Shown piece after piece: positions 1 to 6,348 of a DNA stretch of 64,000 nt. The stretch is from assembly GCA_964242415.1 (NCBI GenBank), contig CAXTAT010000011.1, forward strand, positions 1 through 64,000. Reading direction: 5' to 3'. How positions within the stretch are numbered: position 1 is the stretch's first letter; every line of letters begins with the position of its first letter. The DNA comes from DASWOJ01 sp964242415. GTDB lineage: Bacteria; Pseudomonadota; Alphaproteobacteria; Acetobacterales; Acetobacteraceae. The notes beneath the pieces are model-generated. The model did no database searches and was not told the origin of the DNA. It saw only the letters and a program-made list of their open reading frames with translations. A program made the translations under genes and the position numbers.

Positions 1-62
1 AGGGAATCGAACCCTCGTATGCAGCTTGGGAAGCTGCCGTTCTACCATTGAACTACACCCGC
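1..62 (-). tRNA. tRNA-Gly(CCC), 3' end cut off by the window edge
   Basis: Read on the minus strand, the gene starts at 62 with acceptor strand GCGGGTG. It continues with a D-arm, an anticodon stem GCAGC/GCTGC around the loop TTCCCAA (anticodon CCC, glycine) and a T-arm containing GGTTCGA. The last bases of the acceptor stem and the discriminator lie outside the window. It is divergent from metZ. Confidence 0.95.
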
Positions 63-88
63 GGCACCGCCCTTATATGGTTTGGCCG

Positions 89-118
89 TTGACCGCGCAA
101 CGCCCCTGTCGGTATCCT
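89..118 (+). promoter_or_regulatory. Probable sigma70-type promoter of metZ
   Basis: TTGACC (89-94) matches five of six bases of the -35 consensus, and TATCCT (113-118) is a weaker -10 at 18-base spacing. The implied transcript would begin near 125, exactly where the SAM-II aptamer starts, and that agreement is the main support. No experimental start is known. Confidence 0.5.
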
Positions 119-122
119 TCGT

Positions 123-181
123 CCACCTCGTGATTTGTCCGGCCGGATTGCGGCGAGGCTAAACAAGCGCGCTAAAGAGGC
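123..181 (+). promoter_or_regulatory. SAM-II riboswitch aptamer in the metZ leader
   Basis: The segment shows the hallmarks of the SAM-II class known from alphaproteobacterial methionine genes. A short P1 stem, CCTCG (126-130) with CGAGG (154-158), is followed inside the loop by TGATTT directly after P1 and by ATTGC near its end. The 3' part has the A-rich strand CTAAAC and the block GCTAAAGAGG that forms the pseudoknot. SAM-II binds S-adenosylmethionine and lowers expression of methionine synthesis genes. Its position directly before metZ fits this. The call rests on motif recognition, not a covariance model. Confidence 0.9.
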
Positions 182-184
182 CTG

Positions 185-209
185 CGGCGACCCGGCGTCC
201 CGGGCGCCG
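185..209 (+). promoter_or_regulatory. GC-rich hairpin between the SAM-II aptamer and the metZ start
   Basis: CGGCG (185-189) and CCCGG (191-195) pair with CCGGG (200-204) and CGCCG (205-209) around a four-base loop, leaving A190 bulged. The hairpin lies three bases after the riboswitch and 23 bases before the metZ ribosome binding site GGAGG (233-237). It has no U-run, so it is not a standard terminator. It may be part of the expression platform. Confidence 0.55.
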
Positions 210-241
210 CCGGCATCGTCGGCCCTGCATCCGGAGGCCCC

Positions 242-1453
242 ATGCCCACTCCCCCGCTTCGCCCCGCCACCCAGCTCGTTCACGGCGGCACCACCCGCAC
301 CCCCTACGGTGAAACCTCCGAGGCATTGTTCCTGACCTCCGGCTTCGTCTATGACAGCGCCGAGCAGGCCGAGGACACCTTCACCGGCGCCGCCACGCAT
401 TACCAGTACACCCGTTTCGGCAACCCGACCGTCACTATGCTGGAGGACCGGCTGGCCGCGATCGAGGGCGCGGAGGCCTGCCGCGCCACCGCCACCGGCA
501 TGGCGGCCGTCCATGCGGCCATGCTGAGCCACCTCAAGGCGGGCGACCGCGTCGTGGCGTCCCGCGCGCTGTTCGGCTCCTGCCACTGGATCGTCTCCAC
601 CCTGCTGCCGCGGTATGGCATCCACTCCGAGTTCGTGGACGGCGCCGACCTCGACGCCTGGCGGATTGCGCTCTCCCGTCCGGCGACGATGGTGCTGCTG
701 GAAAGCCCGTCCAACCCGATGCTGGAGGTGCTAGACCTGCGCGCCATCGCCGGCCTGGCGCACGCCGCCGGGGCCTTGGTGGTGGTGGACAACGTGTTCG
801 CCACGCCGCTGTTGCAGAAGCCGATAGAGCTGGGCGCCGACATCGTGGTTTACTCCTGCACCAAGCACATCGACGGCCAGGGCCGCGTCCTGGGCGGCGC
901 CGTGCTGGGCGGCAAGGCCTGGATCGAGGACACCCTGCAGCCCTTCGTCCGCAACACCGGGCCAAGCCTGTCGCCGTTCAACGCGTGGCTGCTGCTGAAG
1001 GGGCTGGAGACGCTGCACCTGCGCGTGGACGCCGCCAGCCGCAGCGCCGCCGCCGTGGCCGACAGCCTGGCCGCCCATCCGGCGGTGTCCCGCGTCTGGT
1101 ATCCCAGCCGCGCCGACCATCCGCAGCACGCCCTGGCGATGTCGCAGATGAGCGCCGGCGGCACCCTGGTCACGGTCGAGCTGGCCGGCGGCAAAGCGGC
1201 GGCGTTCCGCATGATGAACGCTCTGCGCCTGGTCGCGGTGTCCAACAACCTCGGCGACTCGAAATCGCTGGTCACCCACCCCGCCACCACCACGCACATG
1301 CGGATCGGCGCGGACGAGCGGGCGCGGCTGGGCATCAGCGACGGCGCGATCCGGCTCTCGGTGGGGCCGGAGGACGCGCTCGACCTGATCGACGACCTCA
1401 ACCAGGCCCTGGACGCCGCCGCGCAGCCCGGCCTGCGCCAGGCGGCGGAATAG
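242..1453 (+). CDS. metZ: O-succinylhomoserine sulfhydrylase
   Basis: This is a cytoplasmic PLP enzyme of the Cys/Met metabolism family that makes homocysteine from O-succinylhomoserine and sulfide in methionine synthesis. The 403-residue protein has the full fold: YTRFGNPT (57-64) for phosphate binding, Asp183 that contacts the PLP ring, and the Schiff-base lysine K208 in SCTKHIDGQGRVLGG, a context typical of MetZ. The ATG at 242 follows GGAGG. Control by the SAM-II riboswitch just upstream supports the methionine role. apaG follows two bases after the stop, probably in the same transcript. MetY-like O-acetylhomoserine activity is the main alternative. Confidence 0.93.
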   Translation: MPTPPLRPATQLVHGGTTRTPYGETSEALFLTSGFVYDSAEQAEDTFTGAATHYQYTRFGNPTVTMLEDRLAAIEGAEACRATATGMAAVHAAMLSHLKAGDRVVASRALFGSCHWIVSTLLPRYGIHSEFVDGADLDAWRIALSRPATMVLLESPSNPMLEVLDLRAIAGLAHAAGALVVVDNVFATPLLQKPIELGADIVVYSCTKHIDGQGRVLGGAVLGGKAWIEDTLQPFVRNTGPSLSPFNAWLLLKGLETLHLRVDAASRSAAAVADSLAAHPAVSRVWYPSRADHPQHALAMSQMSAGGTLVTVELAGGKAAAFRMMNALRLVAVSNNLGDSKSLVTHPATTTHMRIGADERARLGISDGAIRLSVGPEDALDLIDDLNQALDAAAQPGLRQAAE

Positions 1454-1455
1454 CC

Positions 1456-1866
1456 ATGGCCGACTACACCGCCACGACACGCGGCGTCGAGGTCACCGTC
1501 GAGGCCTTCTACTTGGACGAGCAGTCGGACCCAGAGGAGGGCAGTTGGGTCTGGGCCTACCGCGTGCGGATCGCCAACCGGGGCACGCAAACGGTGCAGT
1601 TGCTGCGCCGCACCTGGCAGATCACCGACGCGCTCGGCCGGGTGCAGTGGGTCGAGGGACCCGGCGTGATCGGCAAGCAGCCCGTGCTGAAGCCGGGCCA
1701 GGCGTTCGAGTACACCTCCGGCACGCCGTTGCCGACCGACTCCGGCTTCATGGCCGGCACCTACCATATGACCGTGCCAGGGACCGGCGAGATGTTCGAC
1801 GCCGAGGTGCCGATGTTCAGCCTGGACAGCCCGGACCTGCCGCTGACGGGGCGCAGCGTTCATTGA
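1456..1866 (+). CDS. apaG: ApaG family protein (Co2+/Mg2+ efflux-associated domain)
   Basis: This 136-residue protein consists of a single ApaG/DUF525 domain with an immunoglobulin-like fold. The family signature region is visible: WQITDALGRVQWVEGPGVIG (residues about 54-73), then LKPGQAFEYTSG and a MAGTYHM strand. ApaG was named for effects on cobalt resistance and Ap4A levels in enteric bacteria; its biochemical role is not settled. The ATG at 1456 is two bases after metZ, so the genes are probably co-transcribed. metZ-apaG neighbours are usual in alphaproteobacteria. No membrane segment is present. Confidence 0.93.
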   Translation: MADYTATTRGVEVTVEAFYLDEQSDPEEGSWVWAYRVRIANRGTQTVQLLRRTWQITDALGRVQWVEGPGVIGKQPVLKPGQAFEYTSGTPLPTDSGFMAGTYHMTVPGTGEMFDAEVPMFSLDSPDLPLTGRSVH

Positions 1867-1987
1867 CTACTCGTAAACACTTGCCATTTCTTATTATTAC
1901 ATCACACAGACTTAAATCCAGGCTAGACTACCTTGTGGCAAGGCCAGGTTGTGACAAAGCTGGGCACCGCGCACTGAGGAACCGAAC

Positions 1988-2626
1988 TTGAACGAAATCA
2001 CATTGGTCCCGAAGGTCAGACCCGCGCCCGGTGATCCTCGTCCAACCATGGAGGAGGCCGAGGCCGCCGTCCGCGTCCTGCTGCGCTGGGCCGGCGATGA
2101 CCCGAGCCGCGAGGGCCTGATCGACACGCCCCGCCGGGTCGCCAAGTCCTACAAGGAGCTGTTCGGCGGCTACGCCATCGACCCCGTCCAACTGCTGGAG
2201 CGCACGTTCGAGGAGGTCGAGGGCTACGACGAGATCGTGCTGCTGCGCGACATCCGGCTCGAAAGCTACTGCGAGCACCACATGGTCCCCATCATCGGGG
2301 TGTGCCACGTCGCCTACCTGCCGTGCCGGCGCGTGGTCGGGATCAGCAAGCTGGCCCGCGTGGTGGACGCCTACTCCAAGCGCCTGCAAATCCAGGAGAA
2401 GCTGACCGTCCAGATCGCCGCCACCATCAACGACGTGCTGCAGCCGCGCGGCGTCGGTGTCGTCATCGAGGCCGGGCACCAATGCATGACCACCCGCGGC
2501 GTTCACAAGCCCGGCGTCAGCATGGTCACCAGCCGGATGCTCGGCGTGTTCCGCGACGAGCCTGAGACCCGGCGAGAGCTGATGGCGCTGATCGGCCCGC
2601 GGTCGAACCGCAACTTCGATACCTGA
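1988..2626 (+). CDS. folE: GTP cyclohydrolase I
   Basis: FolE converts GTP to 7,8-dihydroneopterin triphosphate, the first step of folate synthesis. The 212-residue protein carries the zinc ligands C95 and H98 in SYCEHHMVP and C166 in GHQCMTTRG, with the usual GISKLAR and QIQEKLT segments. The TTG at 1988 is preferred because GAGGA lies eight bases upstream; an internal ATG at 2048 would give a shorter protein starting within the variable N-terminus. The upstream 121 bases are AT-rich for this genome and probably hold its own promoter. It converges with the TlpA-like gene. Confidence 0.95.
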   Translation: MNEITLVPKVRPAPGDPRPTMEEAEAAVRVLLRWAGDDPSREGLIDTPRRVAKSYKELFGGYAIDPVQLLERTFEEVEGYDEIVLLRDIRLESYCEHHMVPIIGVCHVAYLPCRRVVGISKLARVVDAYSKRLQIQEKLTVQIAATINDVLQPRGVGVVIEAGHQCMTTRGVHKPGVSMVTSRMLGVFRDEPETRRELMALIGPRSNRNFDT

Positions 2627-2638
2627 GGCGGCCGCAAC

Positions 2639-3229
2639 TTACAGCGGCACGGTCGAGGCTACCGGCGGCCTAGGCGGGCCAGCCGCGATCAGCTTGCGAA
2701 TCGTCTCGACCGAGGCGGCAGACGACCAGTCCACCGCTCCCTCGACCCGGCCGCGCTCCTGCCCGTTGCGGTCGATGAGCAGCGTGGTCGGGATGCCGCG
2801 GGCGCCGATGGCCCGGGGCACCTCGCCGCGCGGGTCCAGCATCACGGCCAGGGTGCGTATGCCGCGCTCATGATAGAACCGATCCACCACGGGCGCGCCG
2901 CCGCGGTCCGACGACAGGGCCAGGACGGTGATGCCGCTGTCCGACACCTTGCGCGCCAGATCGTCCAGCGTCGCCATCTCGGCCACGCAGGGCGCGCACC
3001 AAGTGGCCCACATATTGAGCACGACGCCGGTGCCCGCATAGTCGGCCAGGCTGCGTGCCGTGCCGTCGGCCAGGGTGAAGCGCAGCTCCGGCAGCGGCGC
3101 CGGGTCGATAGGCTCCAGCTTGTCCAGGCCAGCCAGCCCGCGCTCGGCCAGCGCCGGTTTGCGCGGCAGGGCCGCCGCCGGTAGGGTCAGGGCCGCCGTC
3201 AGCAGGGTGCGGCGCGTCGTTGGGGTCAT
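2639..3229 (-). CDS. TlpA-family thiol-disulfide reductase, exported
   Basis: This 196-residue thioredoxin-fold protein has a cleavable export signal. The N-terminus TTRRTLLTAALTLP contains two arginines and may be a Tat signal. The active site WCAPC is at 77-81, and the cis-proline loop is in GIPTTLLID. TlpA/ResA/CcmG relatives keep periplasmic cysteines reduced, for example in haem protein maturation, and this genome has a separate CcmG at 49.6 kb. Its start codon is only nine bases from that of the divergent argH, so the two promoters must overlap the coding starts. The exact substrate cannot be told. Confidence 0.85.
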   Translation of the reverse strand: MTPTTRRTLLTAALTLPAAALPRKPALAERGLAGLDKLEPIDPAPLPELRFTLADGTARSLADYAGTGVVLNMWATWCAPCVAEMATLDDLARKVSDSGITVLALSSDRGGAPVVDRFYHERGIRTLAVMLDPRGEVPRAIGARGIPTTLLIDRNGQERGRVEGAVDWSSAASVETIRKLIAAGPPRPPVASTVPL

Positions 3230-3238
3230 TGTGCGTCC

Positions 3239-4687
3239 TTGAGCAGCTCGTCAGAACCAGGCCCCATCCAGGAACCGGAAGCCCGCAGCACCGATACGCG
3301 CAACGTTGGGGCAAACGCGCAATGGGGAGGCCGTTTCGCCCGCGGTCCCTCGGTGGTGATGCAGGAGATAAATGCCTCGATCGGCTTCGACCGCAAGATG
3401 TGGCGGCAGGACATCCGCGGCAGCCTGGCCCATGCCGCCATGCTGGCCCGCGCCGGGGTGATCGGGGCGGAGGACGAGCAGGCCATCCGGGGCGGGCTAT
3501 CCGCCATCGCCGCCGAGATCGAGGCCGGGCGGTTCCCCTTCGTGGATGAGCTTGAGGACATCCACATGAACATCGAATCGCGGCTGATCGACCGCGTCGG
3601 CGAGGCCGGCAAGCGCCTGCACACCGCACGCAGCCGCAACGACCAGGTGGCGACCGACTTCCGCCTATGGGTGCGCGACGCCATCGACGGGCTGGACGCG
3701 CAGGTGGCCGACCTGATGCGGGGGCTGGCGGATCGCGCGGCAGAGTTCGCGGCGGCGCCAATGCCGGGGTTCACCCACCTGCAGACGGCGCAGCCCGTCA
3801 CGTTCGGGCACCACCTGCTGGCCTATGTGGAGATGCTGGCGCGCGACCGCGGGCGGCTGGCTGACTGCCGGCGGCGGCTGAACGAATGCCCGCTCGGTTC
3901 GGCGGCGCTGGCCGGCACCAGCTTCCCAATCGACCGCGGGCACACTGCGGCGGCACTGGGCTTCGACCGGCCGACCGCCAACTCGCTGGATGCGGTGTCG
4001 GACCGCGACTTCGCGCTGGAGTTCCTCGGCGTAGCGGCGATCTGCGGCGTCCACCTCAGCCGGCTGGCGGAGGAGTTCGTGATCTGGTGCAGCGCGCCGT
4101 TCGGCTTCGTGCGGCTGTCGGACGCCTTCACGACTGGCAGCAGCATCATGCCGCAGAAGCGCAACCCCGATGCGGCGGAGCTGGCGCGGGCCAAGACCGG
4201 GCGCATCACCGGCGCGCTGGTCGCGTTGCTGACGGTGATGAAGGGCTTGCCATTAGCCTACGCTAAGGACATGCAGGAGGACAAGGAGCCGGTGTTCGAC
4301 GCCGCCGACGCCCTGGCGCTGTCGCTCGCCGCCACCGCCGGCATGGTGCGGGACATGACGCCGGACCTGGCGCGGCTGCGGGCGATGGCCGGGTCGGGGT
4401 TCTCGACCGCGACCGACCTGGCGGACTGGCTGGTGCGGGTGCTGCGCCTGCCGTTCCGCAGCGCGCACCATGTCACGGGGAGGCTGGTGGCGCGGGCCGA
4501 GGCGCGCGGCGTGGACCTGGCGGCGTTGACGCTGACGGAGATGCAGGCGGAGGAGCCGGGCATCACCGACGAGGTGTTCGGCGTCCTCACGGTGGAGGCG
4601 TCGGTCGCCAGCCGCACCAGCTATGGCGGCACCGCCCCGGCCAACGTGGCGGCGCAGGCGGCCCGGTGGCAGCAGGCGCTGCGGTGA
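3239..4687 (+). CDS. argH: Argininosuccinate lyase
   Basis: ArgH splits argininosuccinate into arginine and fumarate, the last step of arginine synthesis. The 482-residue protein contains WGGRF near residue 29, the conserved GFTHLQ with His180, and the fumarase/aspartase superfamily signature SSIMPQKRNP at 301-310. No ATG or GTG lies in frame before WGGRF, so the TTG at 3239 is taken as start. This leaves an unusual Ser/Pro/Glu-rich leader of about 25 residues. The stop overlaps the start of lptM by four bases, and lysA follows, an arrangement known in many proteobacteria. Confidence 0.95.
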   Translation: MSSSSEPGPIQEPEARSTDTRNVGANAQWGGRFARGPSVVMQEINASIGFDRKMWRQDIRGSLAHAAMLARAGVIGAEDEQAIRGGLSAIAAEIEAGRFPFVDELEDIHMNIESRLIDRVGEAGKRLHTARSRNDQVATDFRLWVRDAIDGLDAQVADLMRGLADRAAEFAAAPMPGFTHLQTAQPVTFGHHLLAYVEMLARDRGRLADCRRRLNECPLGSAALAGTSFPIDRGHTAAALGFDRPTANSLDAVSDRDFALEFLGVAAICGVHLSRLAEEFVIWCSAPFGFVRLSDAFTTGSSIMPQKRNPDAAELARAKTGRITGALVALLTVMKGLPLAYAKDMQEDKEPVFDAADALALSLAATAGMVRDMTPDLARLRAMAGSGFSTATDLADWLVRVLRLPFRSAHHVTGRLVARAEARGVDLAALTLTEMQAEEPGITDEVFGVLTVEASVASRTSYGGTAPANVAAQAARWQQALR

Positions 4688-4803
4688 GGGTTGCGGTCCT
4701 GGTGGCGCTGGTCCTGCTGGCGGCGTGCGGCAAGAAGGGCTCGCCGGCCCCGCCTGGGCCGGCGGACGAGGTAAAATTCCCCCGGGTGTACCCATCACGT
4801 TAA
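4684..4803 (+). CDS. lptM: LptM-like small lipoprotein
   Basis: This gene of only 39 codons begins with GTG overlapping the argH stop (GTGA). The product MRVAVLVALVLLAACGKKGS has a lipoprotein signal with Cys15 in the lipobox LAAC. Next come the CGKKG motif and a Pro-rich tail ending FPRVYPSR, all typical of the LptM (YifL) family found between argH and lysA. In E. coli LptM helps the LPS translocon LptDE mature at the outer membrane. That function is transferred by family and position, not shown here. The next 215 bases hold a repeat pair before lysA. Confidence 0.88.
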   Translation: MRVAVLVALVLLAACGKKGSPAPPGPADEVKFPRVYPSR

Positions 4804-4820
4804 TCAAAGGACCGCCCTAA

Positions 4821-4964
4821 CTCCCTCTCCCTCCGGGAGAGGGCCGGGGTGAGGGAAGCCGCAAGGACCAAATTGGCCCGGTGAGGGGCGAATGCTGCTT
4901 CGAGCCTCGGAAGCTTCCGTTCGTGCCGCCCCCCTCACCCCGGCCCTCTTCCGGAGGGAGAGGG
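4821..4964. repeat. Family A palindromic repeat, inverted pair
   Basis: Two copies of a 33-35 base element face each other. Copy one (4821-4855) has the form CTCCCTCTCCCTCCGGGAGA followed by GGGCCGGGGTGAGGG. Copy two (4931-4964) is its inverse, starting CCCCTCACCCCGGCCCTCTT. About 75 bases of unrelated sequence lie between. The same arrangement recurs at 19.4, 24.4 and 49.5 kb. Each copy can fold through CTCTCCC/GGGAGAG. The element fills most of the lptM-lysA gap. Confidence 0.9.
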
Positions 4965-5019
4965 TGCAGAAGCCGCCTTCACCGCTGGATCAACGCCGTC
5001 AGCAACCCTATTACAAGCC

Positions 5020-6348
5020 ATGTCCGCACACCTCGCCCAGCCCGATGACGCCGACCCTACCGCCGCCGAGCTGGTCGCCGCCCGGCCGCACCTCAGCCTG
5101 CACGCCATGGACGGCCTGCTGATGGAGGGCGTGCCCCTGAACGCCATCGCCGACGCCGTGGGATCGCCGACCTGGGTGCTGTCCGCCGGCTGCCTACGCG
5201 GACGGTTGCGGGCCTTGCAGGACGCCATGGCCGGACTGCCGATGCAGGTCCACTACGCCGTGAAGGCCAACGACCACCTGGCCGTGCTGCGGCTGATGGC
5301 GCAGGGCGGCGCCGGCGCGGACGTGGTCAGCGGCGGCGAGCTGCAACGCGCCCTGCTGGCGGGCATCCCGGCCGGGGACATCGTGTTCTCCGGCGTCGGC
5401 AAGTCAGCGGCCGACCTGCGCCTGGCCCTCGCGGTCGGCGTCGGCCAGATCAACGCCGAGAGCGCCGAGGAGCTGGCCATGCTGTCCGCCCTCGCCTCGG
5501 GCATGGGCCGGACTGCCCGGGTGGCGCTGCGGATCAACCCGGACGTGGACGCCGGCACCCACGCCAAGATCACCACCGGCCGTGCCGGCAACAAGTTCGG
5601 CGTCGCCTACGATGAGGCCGCGGCGCTGTATGCCCACGCCGCCGCCCTGCCCGGCCTTGATCCCGTCGGCATCGCGCTTCACATCGGCAGCCAGATCCTG
5701 TCCATGGCGCCGTACCGCGCCGCCTACGCCCGCACGGCCGACCTGGTGCGGGCGCTGCGGGCGGCCGGGCAGCGCGTGCAGGTGGTGGACTGCGGCGGCG
5801 GCCTGGGCATCCCCTACCGCAACGAGCCTGCCGCCAGCCCGGCCGCCCTGGCCGGCGCCATCCGCGCCACCCTGGGCGGGCTGGACGTACGGCTGGCGAT
5901 GGAGCCGGGCCGCTGGCTGGCGGGACCCGCCGGCGTGCTGCTCACCTCGGTCGTGCTGTCCAAAACCACCGCCGGCCGGCGCTTCGTCGTGCTGGACGCG
6001 GCGATGAACGACTTGGCCCGGCCCGCGATGTATGACGCCTGGCACGGCATGGTCCCCGTCTCCGCCGTGGACGCCGTGCGCGCCGTCTCGCCAGCGGATG
6101 TCGTCGGCCCCGTCTGCGAGACCGGGGACACCTTCGCCCGGGCGCGCGCCCTGCCCGCCCTGGCCCCGAATGCGCGCTTGGCTATCCTGGATGCGGGGGC
6201 ATATGGTTCGGTCATGAGCAGCACCTACAACGCGCGGCCCCTGGCGGCCGAAGTGATGGTTGACGGCAGCCGCTGGTCGGTGATCCGAACGCGCCAGCCT
6301 GTCGAGGCGCTGTGGGCGGCGGAAACCATCCCGGAGTGGCTCGGGTGA
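5020..6348 (+). CDS. lysA: Diaminopimelate decarboxylase
   Basis: LysA decarboxylates meso-diaminopimelate to lysine. The 442-residue protein has the alanine-racemase-type barrel with the PLP lysine K82 in HYAVKAN, the glycine-rich phosphate loop GGGLGIPY, an EPGRW motif and the C-terminal CETGDTFA motif whose cysteine completes the active site across the dimer. The ATG at 5020 gives an N-terminus of usual length. The stop overlaps the GTG of the next gene (GTGA), so the DUF4175 protein is probably translated from the same message. Confidence 0.95.
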   Translation: MSAHLAQPDDADPTAAELVAARPHLSLHAMDGLLMEGVPLNAIADAVGSPTWVLSAGCLRGRLRALQDAMAGLPMQVHYAVKANDHLAVLRLMAQGGAGADVVSGGELQRALLAGIPAGDIVFSGVGKSAADLRLALAVGVGQINAESAEELAMLSALASGMGRTARVALRINPDVDAGTHAKITTGRAGNKFGVAYDEAAALYAHAAALPGLDPVGIALHIGSQILSMAPYRAAYARTADLVRALRAAGQRVQVVDCGGGLGIPYRNEPAASPAALAGAIRATLGGLDVRLAMEPGRWLAGPAGVLLTSVVLSKTTAGRRFVVLDAAMNDLARPAMYDAWHGMVPVSAVDAVRAVSPADVVGPVCETGDTFARARALPALAPNARLAILDAGAYGSVMSSTYNARPLAAEVMVDGSRWSVIRTRQPVEALWAAETIPEWLG

